DNA of 64,000 nucleotides from Candidatus Mycobacterium wuenschmannii. GTDB taxonomy: Bacteria > Actinomycetota > Actinomycetes > Mycobacteriales > Mycobacteriaceae. The DNA lies in NCBI RefSeq assembly GCF_030252325.1, contig NZ_CP126981.1:2976001-3040000 (forward strand). Reading direction: 5' to 3'. Below, piece by piece: positions 35,472 through 45,505 of this stretch; positions within the stretch are counted from its first letter, which is position 1, and each line of letters begins with the position of its first letter. The notes below the pieces were generated by a model that was given only the letters and a program-made list of their open reading frames with translations, did not search any database and was not told where the DNA came from. Position numbers and translations under genes: made by a program.

Positions 35472-36373
35472 GCGCTCCGGATCTTGCGCTGCCGGTCAAA
35501 AGCCCCGCGGTGCAGTCGATCAGCCTCAGGCGGCGGATAGAAAACAACGCGGCGGCAACGTTCTTCGTCGCGTCTTTCGCGGTTGCGCTGGTGCCGCTGG
35601 TCTGGGTGTTGTGGGTCGTCGTTCAGCGCGGCTGGTACGCGATCACCCGGCAGGGGTGGTGGAGCCACTCGCTGCGCGGCGTGCTGCCCGAGCAGTTCAC
35701 CGGCGGTGTCTATCACGCGCTCTACGGGACTGTGGTGCAGGCCGCGGTGGCTGCCGCTATCGCCGTGCCCTTGGGCTTCATGACGGCGGTATACCTGGCC
35801 GAATATCGTTCCGGGCGGCTCGCGAAGTTCACCACGTTCATGGTCGACGTGCTGGCAGGCCTGCCGTCGATCGTCGCGGCCCTCTTCGTGTTCAGCCTGT
35901 GGATCGCCACCATGGGGTTCCAGCAGAGCGCGTTCGCGGTGTCGCTGGCATTGGTCCTGCTGATGTTGCCGGTCGTGGTGCGGTCCACCGAGGAGATGCT
36001 CCGACTGGTACCGCAGGACTTGCGAGAAGCCAGCTACGCGTTGGGAATTCCACAATGGAAGACCATTCTGCGGATCGTGGTTCCGGTCGCGTTACCGGGG
36101 ATCGTCACCGGCGTCCTGCTGGCCATCGCGCGTGTGATGGGCGAAACGGCGCCGGTGCTGGTGCTGGTCGGCTACAGCCGATCGATCAACTTCGACATCT
36201 TCAACGGCAACATGGCCTCGCTGCCGCTGCTGATCTATTCGGAGCTCAACAACCCCGAGCACGCCGGCTTCCTGCGGGTGTGGGGCTCGGCGCTGACGCT
36301 GATCATCGTCGTCACGGTGGTGTATCTCGCGGCCGCCGTGGCCAACTGGCTGATCACCGTCCGCCGCCGCTGA
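35468..36373 (+). CDS. pstA: Phosphate ABC transporter permease PstA
   Basis: The protein of 301 residues has about six membrane helices and the permease coupling loop [21 protein letters not shown]. The segment [20 protein letters not shown] and the motif [16 protein letters not shown] are typical of PstA. The start overlaps the pstC stop (ATGA), so the two subunits are made together. It ends the rightward operon and converges on the pknD gene. Confidence 0.95.
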   Translation: MSAPDLALPVKSPAVQSISLRRRIENNAAATFFVASFAVALVPLVWVLWVVVQRGWYAITRQGWWSHSLRGVLPEQFTGGVYHALYGTVVQAAVAAAIAVPLGFMTAVYLAEYRSGRLAKFTTFMVDVLAGLPSIVAALFVFSLWIATMGFQQSAFAVSLALVLLMLPVVVRSTEEMLRLVPQDLREASYALGIPQWKTILRIVVPVALPGIVTGVLLAIARVMGETAPVLVLVGYSRSINFDIFNGNMASLPLLIYSELNNPEHAGFLRVWGSALTLIIVVTVVYLAAAVANWLITVRRR

Positions 36374-36404
36374 GTTCGCGAGACGGCGACCAAGCTCGCG
36401 ACTC
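36372..36404. terminator. Candidate hairpin terminator between pstA and pknD
   Basis: GAGTTCGCGAG at 36372-36382 pairs with CTCGCGACTC at 36395-36404 through about ten base pairs with one bulged T. It overlaps the pstA stop and lies between convergent genes. There is no T-run, as is usual for mycobacterial terminators. Confidence 0.4.
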
Positions 36405-36446
36405 GGCCGAACCCGCAGTCGTGACTCCTGCTTCGCGGGCGCGGCG

Positions 36447-38588
36447 CTAGCTCGAGCAGCCGGCGACGTGCAGCTTGACCACCCGGTCGTTGCCGCGGTC
36501 GGCGATGTAGAGATTGCCGTCCTTGTCCACCGCCAGTTGTAGCGGCGTGTTGAGCCCGTTGAGCGTCAACGGAGTTGGGGCGGTCGCGTTGGCCGGCAGT
36601 TTCACGACCTGGTTGTCGTCGTGCTCGCTGACGTAGACATCCCCGGCTGCGTTGACCGCGATCCCCCAGGGCACGCTGACCCCGGTGAAGGGGAGCACGG
36701 TCTGCTCAGTCGACCCGGACGCCAGCTTGAGCACCCGGTTGTTGTCGGTGTCGGTGACGAACACGTCGCCGGCATCGTTGACGGCCACGCCATCGGGATT
36801 GTCAAGCCCGTCGAACGGCAGCACCTCTGGAGTCTTGCTGCCGGCCGGCAACTTCATCACCCGATCGTTGCCGCGATCGGCGACGTAGACGTTGCCGGCC
36901 TTGTCGACGGTGACGCCTTCCGGGAAACTCAGACCGGTGAAGGGCAACTCCGTCTGGCTGTTGGACCCGGATGCCATCATGACGACGCGATGGTTGAAGT
37001 CGGTGACGTACACCGCGCCGGACGAGTCGACGGCCACTCCCTGCGGCTGATACAGGCCGGTGAACGGAAGCACAGCGGGCGTGTCGGAACCGGGGCTCAG
37101 CTTCACCACTCGGCCGTACATCCCCTGGTTGGTCACGTAGATCGCGCCGGCCGAGTCCACCGCCACCGCGCCGGGAGACAGCCGGAACGTCAGCCCGTTG
37201 AACGGCAACACATTCTGGCCGCACGCCTCGGCCGCCGGACCCTTGTCGGGCTTGAAGACGAACACGGCCACGACGGCGAGGAGTACCGCGGCCGCCGCGG
37301 CGCCCAGGATCAACCAGAGCTTCCGCTTGTTGGGCTGCTCCTGCGATTGCGGGTGAAAATCGGGTGCCCGCGGCGCCGGCGCCGGCGTGCGCGCCGCGGG
37401 GGCGATGCCGGTGGGCGGGCCCGCCCATCCCCCGGTGTCCGCGGGCGGCGGGGTTCGGCGGGCGGGGGCGATGCCGGTGGGCGGCGCCGAGTGCTCTCCG
37501 GTTCTGAAACCCGTGGTGGGCGGTGCCGGGTGACCGCCGGTGCTGAAACCCGTGGTGGGTGGCGCCGGGTGACCGCCGGTGCTGAAACCCGTGGTGGGTG
37601 GCGCCGGGTAACCGCCGCCGCTCATCGCGGTGGGTGGTGAGCGCCACCCGCCGTTGCCGGGATCGGACGGCGCGGGACGCATTGAGGTGTGCTCGCCGGC
37701 GGCGGCTTCGGTCTGCTGGATGATGCTTTTCGCCTGGTGCTGCTCGGTGTTCGTCAGCGCATGCAAGGCGGCCTGCGCCAGTTCACCGGCGCTGCGGTAA
37801 CGATCGGCCGGGTTCTTGGCCATCCCCTTCGCAAGCACTTCGTCGAGCGCCGGCGGTACCCGTCCGGGTAAAAGCTGGCTGGGGCGCGGCACCGGCTCCA
37901 TCAAGTGGGCGGCGACCAATCGCTCGACACTTTCGCCGCGGAACGGCGGTGCCCCGATGAGACACTCGCCGAGAACACAAGCCAGCGAGTAGATGTCGGA
38001 CCGGTACGTGACCTCGCTGTCGCTGAATCGCTCCGGCGCCATGTAGCGGTACGTACCGATCGCCATCCCGGCCTGGGTCACACCGGCGTCCTCGCCGGCG
38101 CGGGCGATGCCGAAGTCCACCAGGTAGGCAAAGTCATCGCCGGTGATCAAGATGTTTTCCGGCTTCACATCTCGATGGATGATGCCGTTGGCGTGCGCGG
38201 CATCCAGGGCCGCCGCGACCTGACGCACGATCGCGACCGCGCGGGGCGCGCTCATGGGTCCGGTACGGCTCAACGCCGCCGCCAAGCTCTCGCCGTCGAT
38301 GAGGCGCATGTCCAGGTACAGCTGGCCGTTGATCTCGCCGTAGTCGTGGATGGGCACCACGTGCGGCTCGGTCAGTCGTCCGGCAGCACCGGCCTCGCGC
38401 TGCATCCGCTCGCGATACATCGGGTCGTTGGAGAAGTCCGGCGATATCAGCTTGAGCGCTACGACCCGGCCCTTGCGGGTGTCCTCCGCCTCGTAGACCT
38501 CACCCATTCCGCCACGACCGAGCAACCGGTTCAGCCGGTACGGACCGAACCACGACCCCACCCGTGAATTCTGTTGGCCAGTAGTCAT
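36447..38588 (-). CDS. pknD: Serine/threonine protein kinase PknD with NHL beta-propeller
   Basis: The protein has 713 residues. The N-terminal kinase domain (about 1-285) has the P-loop LLGRGGMGEVYEAED, the lysine in VALKLI, the catalytic loop IIHRDVKPENIL and VDFGIARAG. A proline/glycine-rich linker with tandem repeats follows, then one membrane helix (LWLILGAAAAAVLLAVVAVF, about residue 425). The exterior part has six NHL repeats of about 42 residues (DRGNDRVMKLPAGS and similar), forming a six-bladed propeller sensor. The domain order and location beside pst genes match M. tuberculosis PknD. The linker is longer than I would expect for that protein. Confidence 0.95.
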   Translation of the reverse strand: MTTGQQNSRVGSWFGPYRLNRLLGRGGMGEVYEAEDTRKGRVVALKLISPDFSNDPMYRERMQREAGAAGRLTEPHVVPIHDYGEINGQLYLDMRLIDGESLAAALSRTGPMSAPRAVAIVRQVAAALDAAHANGIIHRDVKPENILITGDDFAYLVDFGIARAGEDAGVTQAGMAIGTYRYMAPERFSDSEVTYRSDIYSLACVLGECLIGAPPFRGESVERLVAAHLMEPVPRPSQLLPGRVPPALDEVLAKGMAKNPADRYRSAGELAQAALHALTNTEQHQAKSIIQQTEAAAGEHTSMRPAPSDPGNGGWRSPPTAMSGGGYPAPPTTGFSTGGHPAPPTTGFSTGGHPAPPTTGFRTGEHSAPPTGIAPARRTPPPADTGGWAGPPTGIAPAARTPAPAPRAPDFHPQSQEQPNKRKLWLILGAAAAAVLLAVVAVFVFKPDKGPAAEACGQNVLPFNGLTFRLSPGAVAVDSAGAIYVTNQGMYGRVVKLSPGSDTPAVLPFTGLYQPQGVAVDSSGAVYVTDFNHRVVMMASGSNSQTELPFTGLSFPEGVTVDKAGNVYVADRGNDRVMKLPAGSKTPEVLPFDGLDNPDGVAVNDAGDVFVTDTDNNRVLKLASGSTEQTVLPFTGVSVPWGIAVNAAGDVYVSEHDDNQVVKLPANATAPTPLTLNGLNTPLQLAVDKDGNLYIADRGNDRVVKLHVAGCSS
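37504..37620 (-). repeat. Three 39-base tandem repeats in the pknD linker
   Basis: Three units start at 37504, 37543 and 37582 and encode repeats of PAPPTTGFSTGGH. The copies are nearly identical in bases, with differences mainly in the outer copies. The repeat lengthens the cytoplasmic linker between kinase domain and membrane helix in frame. Confidence 0.85.
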
Positions 38589-38601
38589 TATCGTTGCTCC
38601 A

Positions 38602-39726
38602 TCACGAGATGCCGTTCACCGCGGCCGAGAGCTTCGACTGAAACGAGCTCGGCATCGGGATGTAGCCGTATTGGTCGAGGCCGCTCTGGCCGGCGCCAAT
38701 CGTGGCTTGCATGAACGCTTTCACCGCCGCACCGGTCGAGGAGTCCGGATACTTCGAGCACACAATCTCGTACGTGGCGAGAACAATTGGATACGCGCCG
38801 GGCTGCGACGGCTTGTAAAACGACGACGTGTCCACGACCAGATCGTTGCCCTGGCCGGCGAACTTGGCCCCGGCGATCGTCTTGCCCACGGACTCGGGTG
38901 TGATCGTCACCGGGTCTGGTCCGGCCGATGTCACGATCTGAGCCATCCCCAACTGGTGGCCGACCGCGAAGGACCACTCGTTGTAGGTGATCGACCCGTT
39001 GGTCGCTTTCAGCGCGGCCGAGGTGCCCTCGTTTCCGGCCGCACCCTGGCCCACGCCGCCGGCGAAGGTGTCACCGGAGCCTTTGCCCCAGGAGCCGTCC
39101 GAAGCGGCATCCAGATACTTCTGAAAGTTGTAGGTGGTGCCGGATTTATCGGCCCGGAACACGACGTTGATCGGCGCTGCCGGCAGGTTGGTTCCGGAGT
39201 TGAGTGCCTTGATCGCCGGGTCGTTCCACGTAGTGATCGCCCCGTTGAAGATTTTCCCGGTGGTCGGGCCGTCGAGGTTCAGCGTCGAGATTCCCTCGAG
39301 GTTGTAGGTCACGGCGATCGGGCCGAACACCGCCGGCAAATCCCAAGCGGGAGAACCACATCGCTGCTGCGCCTTATCCGGTTCGCCCTTCGCCGGATCG
39401 AGCGGCTTGTCCGATCCACCCAAATCGGTCACGTTCGTCAGGAACTGGTCGACGCCCGCGCCCGAGCCGTTGGCCTTGTAGTCCAACGTGTAGCCGGGGC
39501 AGGCGCGGATGTAGGCGTAGACGAACTGTTCGATCGCGTTGGTTTGGGCGGTCGATCCGCTCGCCATGAGCTTCTTCTTGCCACCGCAGTCGACGGGCAC
39601 CGGCGGCGGCCCGGACCCTGTGCTCGACGACGTGTTACTCCCGCCCCCGCCGCACGCCGAAAGGATCGATGCACCCATCAACAGCGTGCTCAACGCCGCG
39701 ATACATCGGCTGACCTTCACTGCCAC
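38602..39726 (-). CDS. pstS: Phosphate ABC transporter substrate-binding lipoprotein (PstS2-like)
   Basis: The 374-residue protein starts at a GTG at 39726 (a second GTG is at 39720). It has a lipoprotein signal with the lipobox SILSACG, a Ser/Thr/Gly linker and the phosphate-binding domain ([51 protein letters not shown]). It is about as long as, and closely similar to, the pstS product at 33383. It is transcribed with pknD, 13 bases downstream, as in the Rv0932c-Rv0931c order. A weak set of 11-base repeats lies upstream. Confidence 0.93.
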   Translation of the reverse strand: MAVKVSRCIAALSTLLMGASILSACGGGGSNTSSSTGSGPPPVPVDCGGKKKLMASGSTAQTNAIEQFVYAYIRACPGYTLDYKANGSGAGVDQFLTNVTDLGGSDKPLDPAKGEPDKAQQRCGSPAWDLPAVFGPIAVTYNLEGISTLNLDGPTTGKIFNGAITTWNDPAIKALNSGTNLPAAPINVVFRADKSGTTYNFQKYLDAASDGSWGKGSGDTFAGGVGQGAAGNEGTSAALKATNGSITYNEWSFAVGHQLGMAQIVTSAGPDPVTITPESVGKTIAGAKFAGQGNDLVVDTSSFYKPSQPGAYPIVLATYEIVCSKYPDSSTGAAVKAFMQATIGAGQSGLDQYGYIPMPSSFQSKLSAAVNGIS

Positions 39727-39835
39727 GTCCTCTACATGATCGGCAACTGGACGCCGAGCCTACCGTTAACGAGAGACGGCGTGGGGCTTAATAGCAGATG
39801 AATGGCGCATTCCAAGCGGGGGCACAGGGCCCGGT

Positions 39836-40663
39836 TCAGCCTCGCACGGTCGCCAGAAATTCCAGCAAGACGGCGTTGAGGGCCTCCGGTTGCTCCAGTT
39901 GAGGGCAATGGCCGGCGTCCTCGATGACGGCCGACCTGCCCAGCGGAAGCCGGTCGGCGATGTCCTTGGCCCAGCCGGTCGGCAACAGCTTGTCGCACGC
40001 CCCTTCGATCACCAATGCGGGCACCGCCACCCGCTGGTAGGCGCGGGTGCTCGACGGCGGGGGCGGCGGGGGCGCACCCGGGCGACGGAACCGGGCCGCC
40101 GCCAAGGTCTCCCAGGCACCGGGAGCGGTGCTCGACTCGTATCTCCGTTGGACGTACGCCTCATCGGCGGAATATTTCGGGTCGTGGAAGAGGGCGTCGA
40201 CGATCCGACGCATCGCCGGCAGCGTGGCGTCGTAGTCGTAGAGCGCTTCCATGTGTCGGTTGCGCTGGATCTCGCCACCGCCGCAGATGGCCACCAGGCT
40301 GCGCAACGGCAGCACCGGTGACTCGGAGGTCGCGTCGACGAGCAGATTGATGGCGCCCATCGAGTTGCCGACGAAATGCGCTGCGCCAATGCCGAGTTCG
40401 GCGCAGAACCGCGCGATGTGCCGGATCCGCATTCCGCGACCGTCGTTGAAGTCGAGCACCTTGGCCGAGGCACCGAATCCCAACATGTCCGGCGCCAGCA
40501 CGCGGTACCGCTCAGCGAGCGCGGGTATCGTTTTCTCCCAGCCGATTTCGGCGCTGACCCCGAACTCGCCGCCATGCAGCAGGATCACCGGGTCGCCGTC
40601 GCCGGCCTCCAGGTAGTGGGTGGTCAGACCGTCGATGAGCGTCGTTCGGCTGTGGGTGTCCAC
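39836..40663 (-). CDS. Alpha/beta-hydrolase fold protein (C-C or ester hydrolase)
   Basis: The product has 275 residues from a GTG at 40663 that touches the preceding stop. The oxyanion region is VILLHGGEFG, the nucleophile elbow is FVGNSMGAIN, and the terminal histidine is in EDAGHCPQLEQPE; the acidic residue is probably the D in EGACDKLLP. The lid contains a run of prolines (GAPPPPPPSS). It resembles meta-cleavage product hydrolases and so could serve the mhp-type pathway of this operon. It is the last gene of the leftward set. Confidence 0.88.
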   Translation of the reverse strand: MDTHSRTTLIDGLTTHYLEAGDGDPVILLHGGEFGVSAEIGWEKTIPALAERYRVLAPDMLGFGASAKVLDFNDGRGMRIRHIARFCAELGIGAAHFVGNSMGAINLLVDATSESPVLPLRSLVAICGGGEIQRNRHMEALYDYDATLPAMRRIVDALFHDPKYSADEAYVQRRYESSTAPGAWETLAAARFRRPGAPPPPPPSSTRAYQRVAVPALVIEGACDKLLPTGWAKDIADRLPLGRSAVIEDAGHCPQLEQPEALNAVLLEFLATVRG

Positions 40664-41652
40664 TATTTGATCGCGATCGGATTCACCGGGGAGCCCACCG
40701 CGCCGGTGAATCGCAGCGGCGGCGCGATGAGTTGGAACTCGTAGACCCCGTCCGCCGCGCAGTCGGCCGCCAATGCGTTGAGGTCCCAGTACTCGCCGAG
40801 CATCAACCCCATGTCGCGCAGGCACAGCATGTGCATCGGCATGAAGGTGCCCTTGACACCGGAGACCGGGTCTTCGACCATCAGGTTGTCGGCCGCAACC
40901 GCGGCGACCTCGTGGTCGTGCAGCCACGGCGCGCACAGCCAGTCCAAACCGGAACCCGGTTCGCCGCCGTTGCCGGTCTCCAAAAATCTTGCCCACCAAC
41001 CGGTTCGGATGAGCACGATATCGCCGCTGCCGATCGTCACGCCCTGCGCGCGGGCGACTTCGTCCAGCTCCTCTGCGGTGATCGGATTGCCCAGCTCGAT
41101 GAAGGTGTCCACGCCGCGGTGTTTCGCGACGTCGAGGAGCACGCCGCGCGAGGTGATGCCCTTGCCGTCGACCTTGTCGATGCCGCAGTGCCGCGCGCCG
41201 AAGCTGGTGACCGAGTCGGCGGGAAAGCCGTTGTAGAGCTTGTCCTCGTAGTAGACATGCGACAGCGCGTCCCATTGGGTGGCGCACTGCAGCGGCATGA
41301 CGATCATGTCGTCGTTGAAGCGGAACAGGTCGTCCTGGAAGTACCTGCCCATGTCCTGGGCGCTCGGGTTGCCCACCCAGTCGGGGCCGAACTGCGGCAG
41401 CGAATACGCGTCGCCACCGTCGACGGTCATGGTGTGAATAGGGTTGTGCCGGAACTTGAATGCGCCCTGCGGACCGGAGGACCCGAAGTCGACGCCGAGC
41501 GGAAACACCTTGCCGTGCTTGACCAGACCGGCCGCTGCGGCAATCTTCTCCGGGGTGATGAAGTTCAGGGTGCCGAGTTCGTCGTCGTCGCCCCAGCGAC
41601 CCCAGTTGGACACCTCGCCGGACACCCGGCGAAAATCGGTCAGGCTGGCCAC
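40663..41652 (-). CDS. Cyclase-family (kynurenine-formamidase-like fold) protein
   Basis: The product has 329 residues from the GTG at 41652, which has GGAAGG nine bases upstream. The metal-dependent cyclase family normally has HxGTHxDxPxH; the corresponding stretch here is LQCATQWDALSHVYYEDKLY, with glutamines in place of two histidines. Other conserved blocks are ITSRGVLLDVAKHRG and GDIVLIRTGWWARF. It may hydrolyse a cyclic amide, lactone or enol. The start lies inside the end of the SDR gene. Confidence 0.82.
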   Translation of the reverse strand: MASLTDFRRVSGEVSNWGRWGDDDELGTLNFITPEKIAAAAGLVKHGKVFPLGVDFGSSGPQGAFKFRHNPIHTMTVDGGDAYSLPQFGPDWVGNPSAQDMGRYFQDDLFRFNDDMIVMPLQCATQWDALSHVYYEDKLYNGFPADSVTSFGARHCGIDKVDGKGITSRGVLLDVAKHRGVDTFIELGNPITAEELDEVARAQGVTIGSGDIVLIRTGWWARFLETGNGGEPGSGLDWLCAPWLHDHEVAAVAADNLMVEDPVSGVKGTFMPMHMLCLRDMGLMLGEYWDLNALAADCAADGVYEFQLIAPPLRFTGAVGSPVNPIAIK

Positions 41653-42470
41653 GTTGCTTGCCCTTCCTCTAGTTCGCGCGCCACCGCGGCACCGATGTTG
41701 CCGCCGTCGACCCACAGTATTTGACCCGAAATATAGCTGGCGGCTTTGCTATTCAGGAACACCAGCGCGGCGGCCTGTTCCTCGGGGTCGGAGGCCCGGC
41801 CCAGCGGCTTGGGGATGTCGTCGAGAAAGCTCGGGCCGTAGGCGCCGCGTAGCTGGTCGAGAATCGGCGTCTCGGTGACACCCGGCCCGGTGCAGTTGAT
41901 CCGGATGCCGCGGCCGCCGAGTTCGCTGGTCTTGCTCATCGTGTAGAGGATGATCGCCTCTTTGGACAGCCGGTAACCGCCGTCGGCCAACGCTTCGGGA
42001 TGGCGTTTGCACCAGTCGATGCCGTCAGCCACGGTGCGGGTGGCCAGCAACCCGGCCGTGACCTGTTGGTTGTCCCGATAAGCCTTGGCCGCCAACGAGG
42101 AAACACTCACGACGGACGACCCAGCGGGCATCTTCGGGGTGATGAGTTCGGTGGCATACCGCAGGCCGAGGAAGTTGATCGTCACGACGAGCAGCGGGTC
42201 GCCGATCCCGGAGGACACGCCGGCGACGTTGAACAGCACGTCGACCCGGTCGCCGAGCGAGGCCACGGAATTCTCGATCGACTCGGGATCGATCAGGTCG
42301 ACGGGGTGGAATTCGGCGATCTCATCGCGGGGCGGCTGCTTGTCCAGCCCCACGACGTGCGCGCCCAGTTCGGTGAGCTGCCGGACAACGTGCGCCCCGA
42401 TGCCCGACGAGCACCCGGTGACGACCGCGCGTCGCCCGTCGTAGCGCCACAGCTCGTCGATCTGCCCCAA
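41640..42470 (-). CDS. SDR-family dehydrogenase (3-alpha-HSD/coniferyl-alcohol dehydrogenase-like)
   Basis: The product of 276 residues has a variant SDR pattern: AVVTGCSSGIGAHVVRQLTE, LFNVAGVSSG, VVSVSSLAAKAY, and YRLSK in GGYRLSKEAIILYTMS. The shortened region around the second strand (LDKQPPRDE, HPVDLIDPESI) and the long loop before YxxxK resemble the 3-alpha-hydroxysteroid dehydrogenase/carbonyl reductase subfamily. It should interconvert an alcohol and ketone on a ring. It is coupled to the LLM oxidoreductase gene (three-base gap). Confidence 0.88.
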   Translation of the reverse strand: MGQIDELWRYDGRRAVVTGCSSGIGAHVVRQLTELGAHVVGLDKQPPRDEIAEFHPVDLIDPESIENSVASLGDRVDVLFNVAGVSSGIGDPLLVVTINFLGLRYATELITPKMPAGSSVVSVSSLAAKAYRDNQQVTAGLLATRTVADGIDWCKRHPEALADGGYRLSKEAIILYTMSKTSELGGRGIRINCTGPGVTETPILDQLRGAYGPSFLDDIPKPLGRASDPEEQAAALVFLNSKAASYISGQILWVDGGNIGAAVARELEEGQATWPA

Positions 42471-42473
42471 CGA

Positions 42474-43778
42474 CTACTTCTTCGACTCGTCTTTGAGCCG
42501 CTGGGCCGCCTGCACGCGGCCCTCGTTGATTTCGGCCATCGCCTCGGGAATCTCACTCGCGGTGAAGTTTCCGCCGCGGCCAGTGGGCAGGCCACCGAAG
42601 GAGTAGGCCTCGTCGAACTTCGGTGCGGTGGACTGCGGACGGCGTGCCTCGACCTTCTCGATGATCGGCTCGAGTCGCTTGGCCTTCTCGGCCACCGCCT
42701 TCTGGTCGCGCTCGATGAACTCCGGCAGCACCTCTTTGCCCATCAGCTCGATGGACTCCATGGTGCCCTCGTGGCTGCGCGGGTTGAGCAGCAGGATGAT
42801 CTCGTCGACACCGCTCTCCTCATACCCCCGGAGGAATTCACGAACGGTGGAGGGCGAGCCGATCGCGCCACGGCCCGGACCGTAGGCCAACGTCGGATCC
42901 TTTTCGCACTCTTCGAGATAACGCTCCCAGACCCCGGTACGGCCGGGGGTGTGCACGCCGGTCATGTAGTAGTGCATGATTCCGAACGAGAAGAATCCGC
43001 CGCCCATGCCGAGGCGCTGCACGGCCTGCTCGTCGGTCTTGGCCACCATCATGGACAGGTCGCCGCCGATCGCGAGAATGTTCGGATTGATCGCCGGCGT
43101 GCATGGCACCCCGCTCTCTTCGAGTTCCTTGTAATAACCGTTCACCCGCTCGGTCAGCGGACCCGGGCCGGTGTAGGCGAAACTCAGTGCGCCGAGGCAC
43201 TTCTGGGCGGCCATTTGTACCGAAGCCGGACGCGTACAGGCAACCCATACGGGAGGGTGCGGCTTCTGCAACGGCTTGGGAACTACGTTACGGGCTGGCA
43301 TCTCGATGTGCTCGCCCTTGAATCCGGTGAACGGCTCCTCGGTCATACAGCGGATCGACACCTCGAGCGCCTCTTCCCACTGCGCGCGCTTGTCGGCGGG
43401 GTCGATGTTGAAACCGCCGAGCTCGCCGATCGACGAGGATTCGCCGGTGCCGAACTCCACCCGGCCGTCGGAGATCAGGTCGAGGGTGGCGATCCGCTCG
43501 GCGACCCGCGCGGGATGGTTGACCGCGGGCGGCAGGTGCATGATGCCGAATCCCAGCCGAATATCCTTGGTGCGCTGGCTCGCTCCGGCCAGAAACATCT
43601 CCGGCGCGGTCGAGTGGCAGTACTCCTCGAGGAAGTGATGCTCGGTCAGCCAGACAGTGGAGAAGCCGGCCTTGTCGGCGGCCTCGACCTCGTCCATGGC
43701 GTCCTTGAGCAGGACGTGCTCGTCGTCGTCCGACCACGGACGCGGCAGAGCGAACTCGTAGAACAGTGAGATTTTCAC
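42474..43778 (-). CDS. LLM-class flavin-dependent oxidoreductase
   Basis: The product has 434 residues. The luciferase-like barrel is clear: FYEFALPRPWSDDDEH, STVWLTEHHFLEEY, RLGFGIMHLPPAVNHPARVAERIATLDLISDGRVEFGTGE and PPVWVACTRPASVQMAAQK. These enzymes use reduced FMN or F420 for monooxygenation or hydride transfer. A C-terminal charged tail of about 60 residues is extra. The start overlaps the KstD-like stop by four bases, so a Baeyer-Villiger type oxygenation of a ring ketone made by the neighbours is possible. Confidence 0.9.
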   Translation of the reverse strand: MKISLFYEFALPRPWSDDDEHVLLKDAMDEVEAADKAGFSTVWLTEHHFLEEYCHSTAPEMFLAGASQRTKDIRLGFGIMHLPPAVNHPARVAERIATLDLISDGRVEFGTGESSSIGELGGFNIDPADKRAQWEEALEVSIRCMTEEPFTGFKGEHIEMPARNVVPKPLQKPHPPVWVACTRPASVQMAAQKCLGALSFAYTGPGPLTERVNGYYKELEESGVPCTPAINPNILAIGGDLSMMVAKTDEQAVQRLGMGGGFFSFGIMHYYMTGVHTPGRTGVWERYLEECEKDPTLAYGPGRGAIGSPSTVREFLRGYEESGVDEIILLLNPRSHEGTMESIELMGKEVLPEFIERDQKAVAEKAKRLEPIIEKVEARRPQSTAPKFDEAYSFGGLPTGRGGNFTASEIPEAMAEINEGRVQAAQRLKDESKK

Positions 43779-45505
43779 GTTGTGCCTCCCGGAACAATTG
43801 AGTGAGTCGAGCTTTGGCTGACAAGATGTTTGGCCGCGACGTAGCCGAAGGTCATGGCGGGTCCGATCGTCGCCCCGGCGCCGGCGTAACTGCGCCCCAT
43901 GACCGCCGCCGAGGCGTTGCCCACCGCGTACAGGCCGCGGACGACGCTGTCGTCGGACCGCAGCACGCGCGCGAACTCGTCGGTGCGCAGGCCACCCGAG
44001 GTGCCCAGGTCGCCGAGAACCATCCGGAATGCGTAGTAGGGCGGCTTGCCCAGCGGGTGCAGATTCGGGTTGGGCAGGGTCGGGTCTCCGTAGTAATTGT
44101 CGTAAACGCTGTCACCTCGGTTGAAGTCGTCGTCATGGCCCTGGAGCGCGAGTTCGTTGAAACGTGTTGCGGTGGCGTTGAGTTGGTCGGCCGGGACGTC
44201 GATCTTGGCGGCGAGCTCGTCCCAGGTCGTGGCCGATTTGACCACGCCGGATTCGAGCCACGCCTTGGGGATCTTGCGACCGGTCGGCACTGGGGCGAAG
44301 GGGATTTTCGGAATCGGAAGATGACCCGCGACAACATATTTCAAGAACGACCGGTGGTCGGTGACGAGCCAGCACGGAATGTGGGTGATGCCCGATTCCT
44401 GGCCGGCGATCATCGCGTGGCCGAAGTCCATGTAGGGCGCGGCCTCGTTGATGAAACGCTCGCCCGCGCCGTTGACGATGAACTGTGCCGGCATCATGCG
44501 CTCGTTGAGCATGAATTGCAGTCGGCCGTCGGGCCATTGGATGGCAGGGAACCACCAGGCCTCGTCGAGCATGTCGGCGGCGGCGCCGATCTGTTGGCCG
44601 GCCCGAATGCCGTCGCCGGTGGCCGCGGGATTGCCGAAGCTCCAGTCCTGGTCCACCGTGGGCTGATGCTCTTTGCGCCACGCCAGGTCGTGGTCGAAGC
44701 CGCCGCTGGCCACGATCACACCACGGTTGGCCCCGATGCGTTGCGCCGTGCCGTTCTTCTCCACGACGGCGCCGATCACCACCCCATCGTCGTCGGTGAG
44801 CAGTTGCGTCATCGGCGCGTCCAGCCACAGCGGGATGCCCTGGTCTTTGAGGGCCAGTCGTAGCCGCGCGGACAGCGACTGACCGATCGCCGCCATCCGG
44901 TCGCCGAATACGCGGGCCCGCACCATCCGCCAGATCAGCTTGAGCAATACGCCTTTGCCGGCCCACGACTGGCGAACCTGGTAGAACTTGCGAAGATCTT
45001 TAGGGCCCAACCAGATTCCGCGTGGGGCCAGCGCCAACGGGGTCAGCAGATTCTGCTCCTCGTCGGCGAGGGTGCGCAGATCGATCGGCGGGACGTTGAT
45101 GGTGCTGCCGAGCTCGGACCCGCCGGGCAGTTCCGGGTAATAGTCGGCGTAGCCCGGCTTCCAGACGAATTCCAACCAGGGGCTGAGCTTTTCGAGGAAC
45201 TCCATCATGGACGGTGCCGACTCGACGTACTGCCGGATGCGCGCCTCGCTCACCAGACCGTCGGTGATGCGCTTGAGGTAGCCGACGACCTCTTCCGGCT
45301 CGGGTGAGTACCCGGCCCGGCGCTGTGACGGCGCTCCGGGCACCCAGATGCCGCCGCCGGACAGCGCCGTGGAACCACCGAATTGGCTGGACTTCTCGAC
45401 GATCAGTGTCGACAGACCCGAAGCGTTCGCGGCCAGCGCTGCGGTCATGCCGCCGCCACCGGAGCCGATCACCAGGACGTCGACGACGTGGTCGAAGGAG
45501 GTCAT
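43775..45505 (-). CDS. KstD-like FAD-dependent 3-ketosteroid delta-1-dehydrogenase family protein
   Basis: The 576-residue protein has the N-terminal FAD site [21 protein letters not shown] and the KstD motif [15 protein letters not shown]. The catalytic end contains [17 protein letters not shown], with the tyrosine and glycine that promote tautomerisation in KstD, and a tyrosine follows INEAAPY. A third candidate tyrosine is in [11 protein letters not shown]. It should remove hydrogens next to a ring ketone. Its position among mhp-type genes suggests desaturation toward an aromatic ring; the true ketone substrate is not known. Confidence 0.9.
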   Translation of the reverse strand: MTSFDHVVDVLVIGSGGGGMTAALAANASGLSTLIVEKSSQFGGSTALSGGGIWVPGAPSQRRAGYSPEPEEVVGYLKRITDGLVSEARIRQYVESAPSMMEFLEKLSPWLEFVWKPGYADYYPELPGGSELGSTINVPPIDLRTLADEEQNLLTPLALAPRGIWLGPKDLRKFYQVRQSWAGKGVLLKLIWRMVRARVFGDRMAAIGQSLSARLRLALKDQGIPLWLDAPMTQLLTDDDGVVIGAVVEKNGTAQRIGANRGVIVASGGFDHDLAWRKEHQPTVDQDWSFGNPAATGDGIRAGQQIGAAADMLDEAWWFPAIQWPDGRLQFMLNERMMPAQFIVNGAGERFINEAAPYMDFGHAMIAGQESGITHIPCWLVTDHRSFLKYVVAGHLPIPKIPFAPVPTGRKIPKAWLESGVVKSATTWDELAAKIDVPADQLNATATRFNELALQGHDDDFNRGDSVYDNYYGDPTLPNPNLHPLGKPPYYAFRMVLGDLGTSGGLRTDEFARVLRSDDSVVRGLYAVGNASAAVMGRSYAGAGATIGPAMTFGYVAAKHLVSQSSTHSIVPGGTT

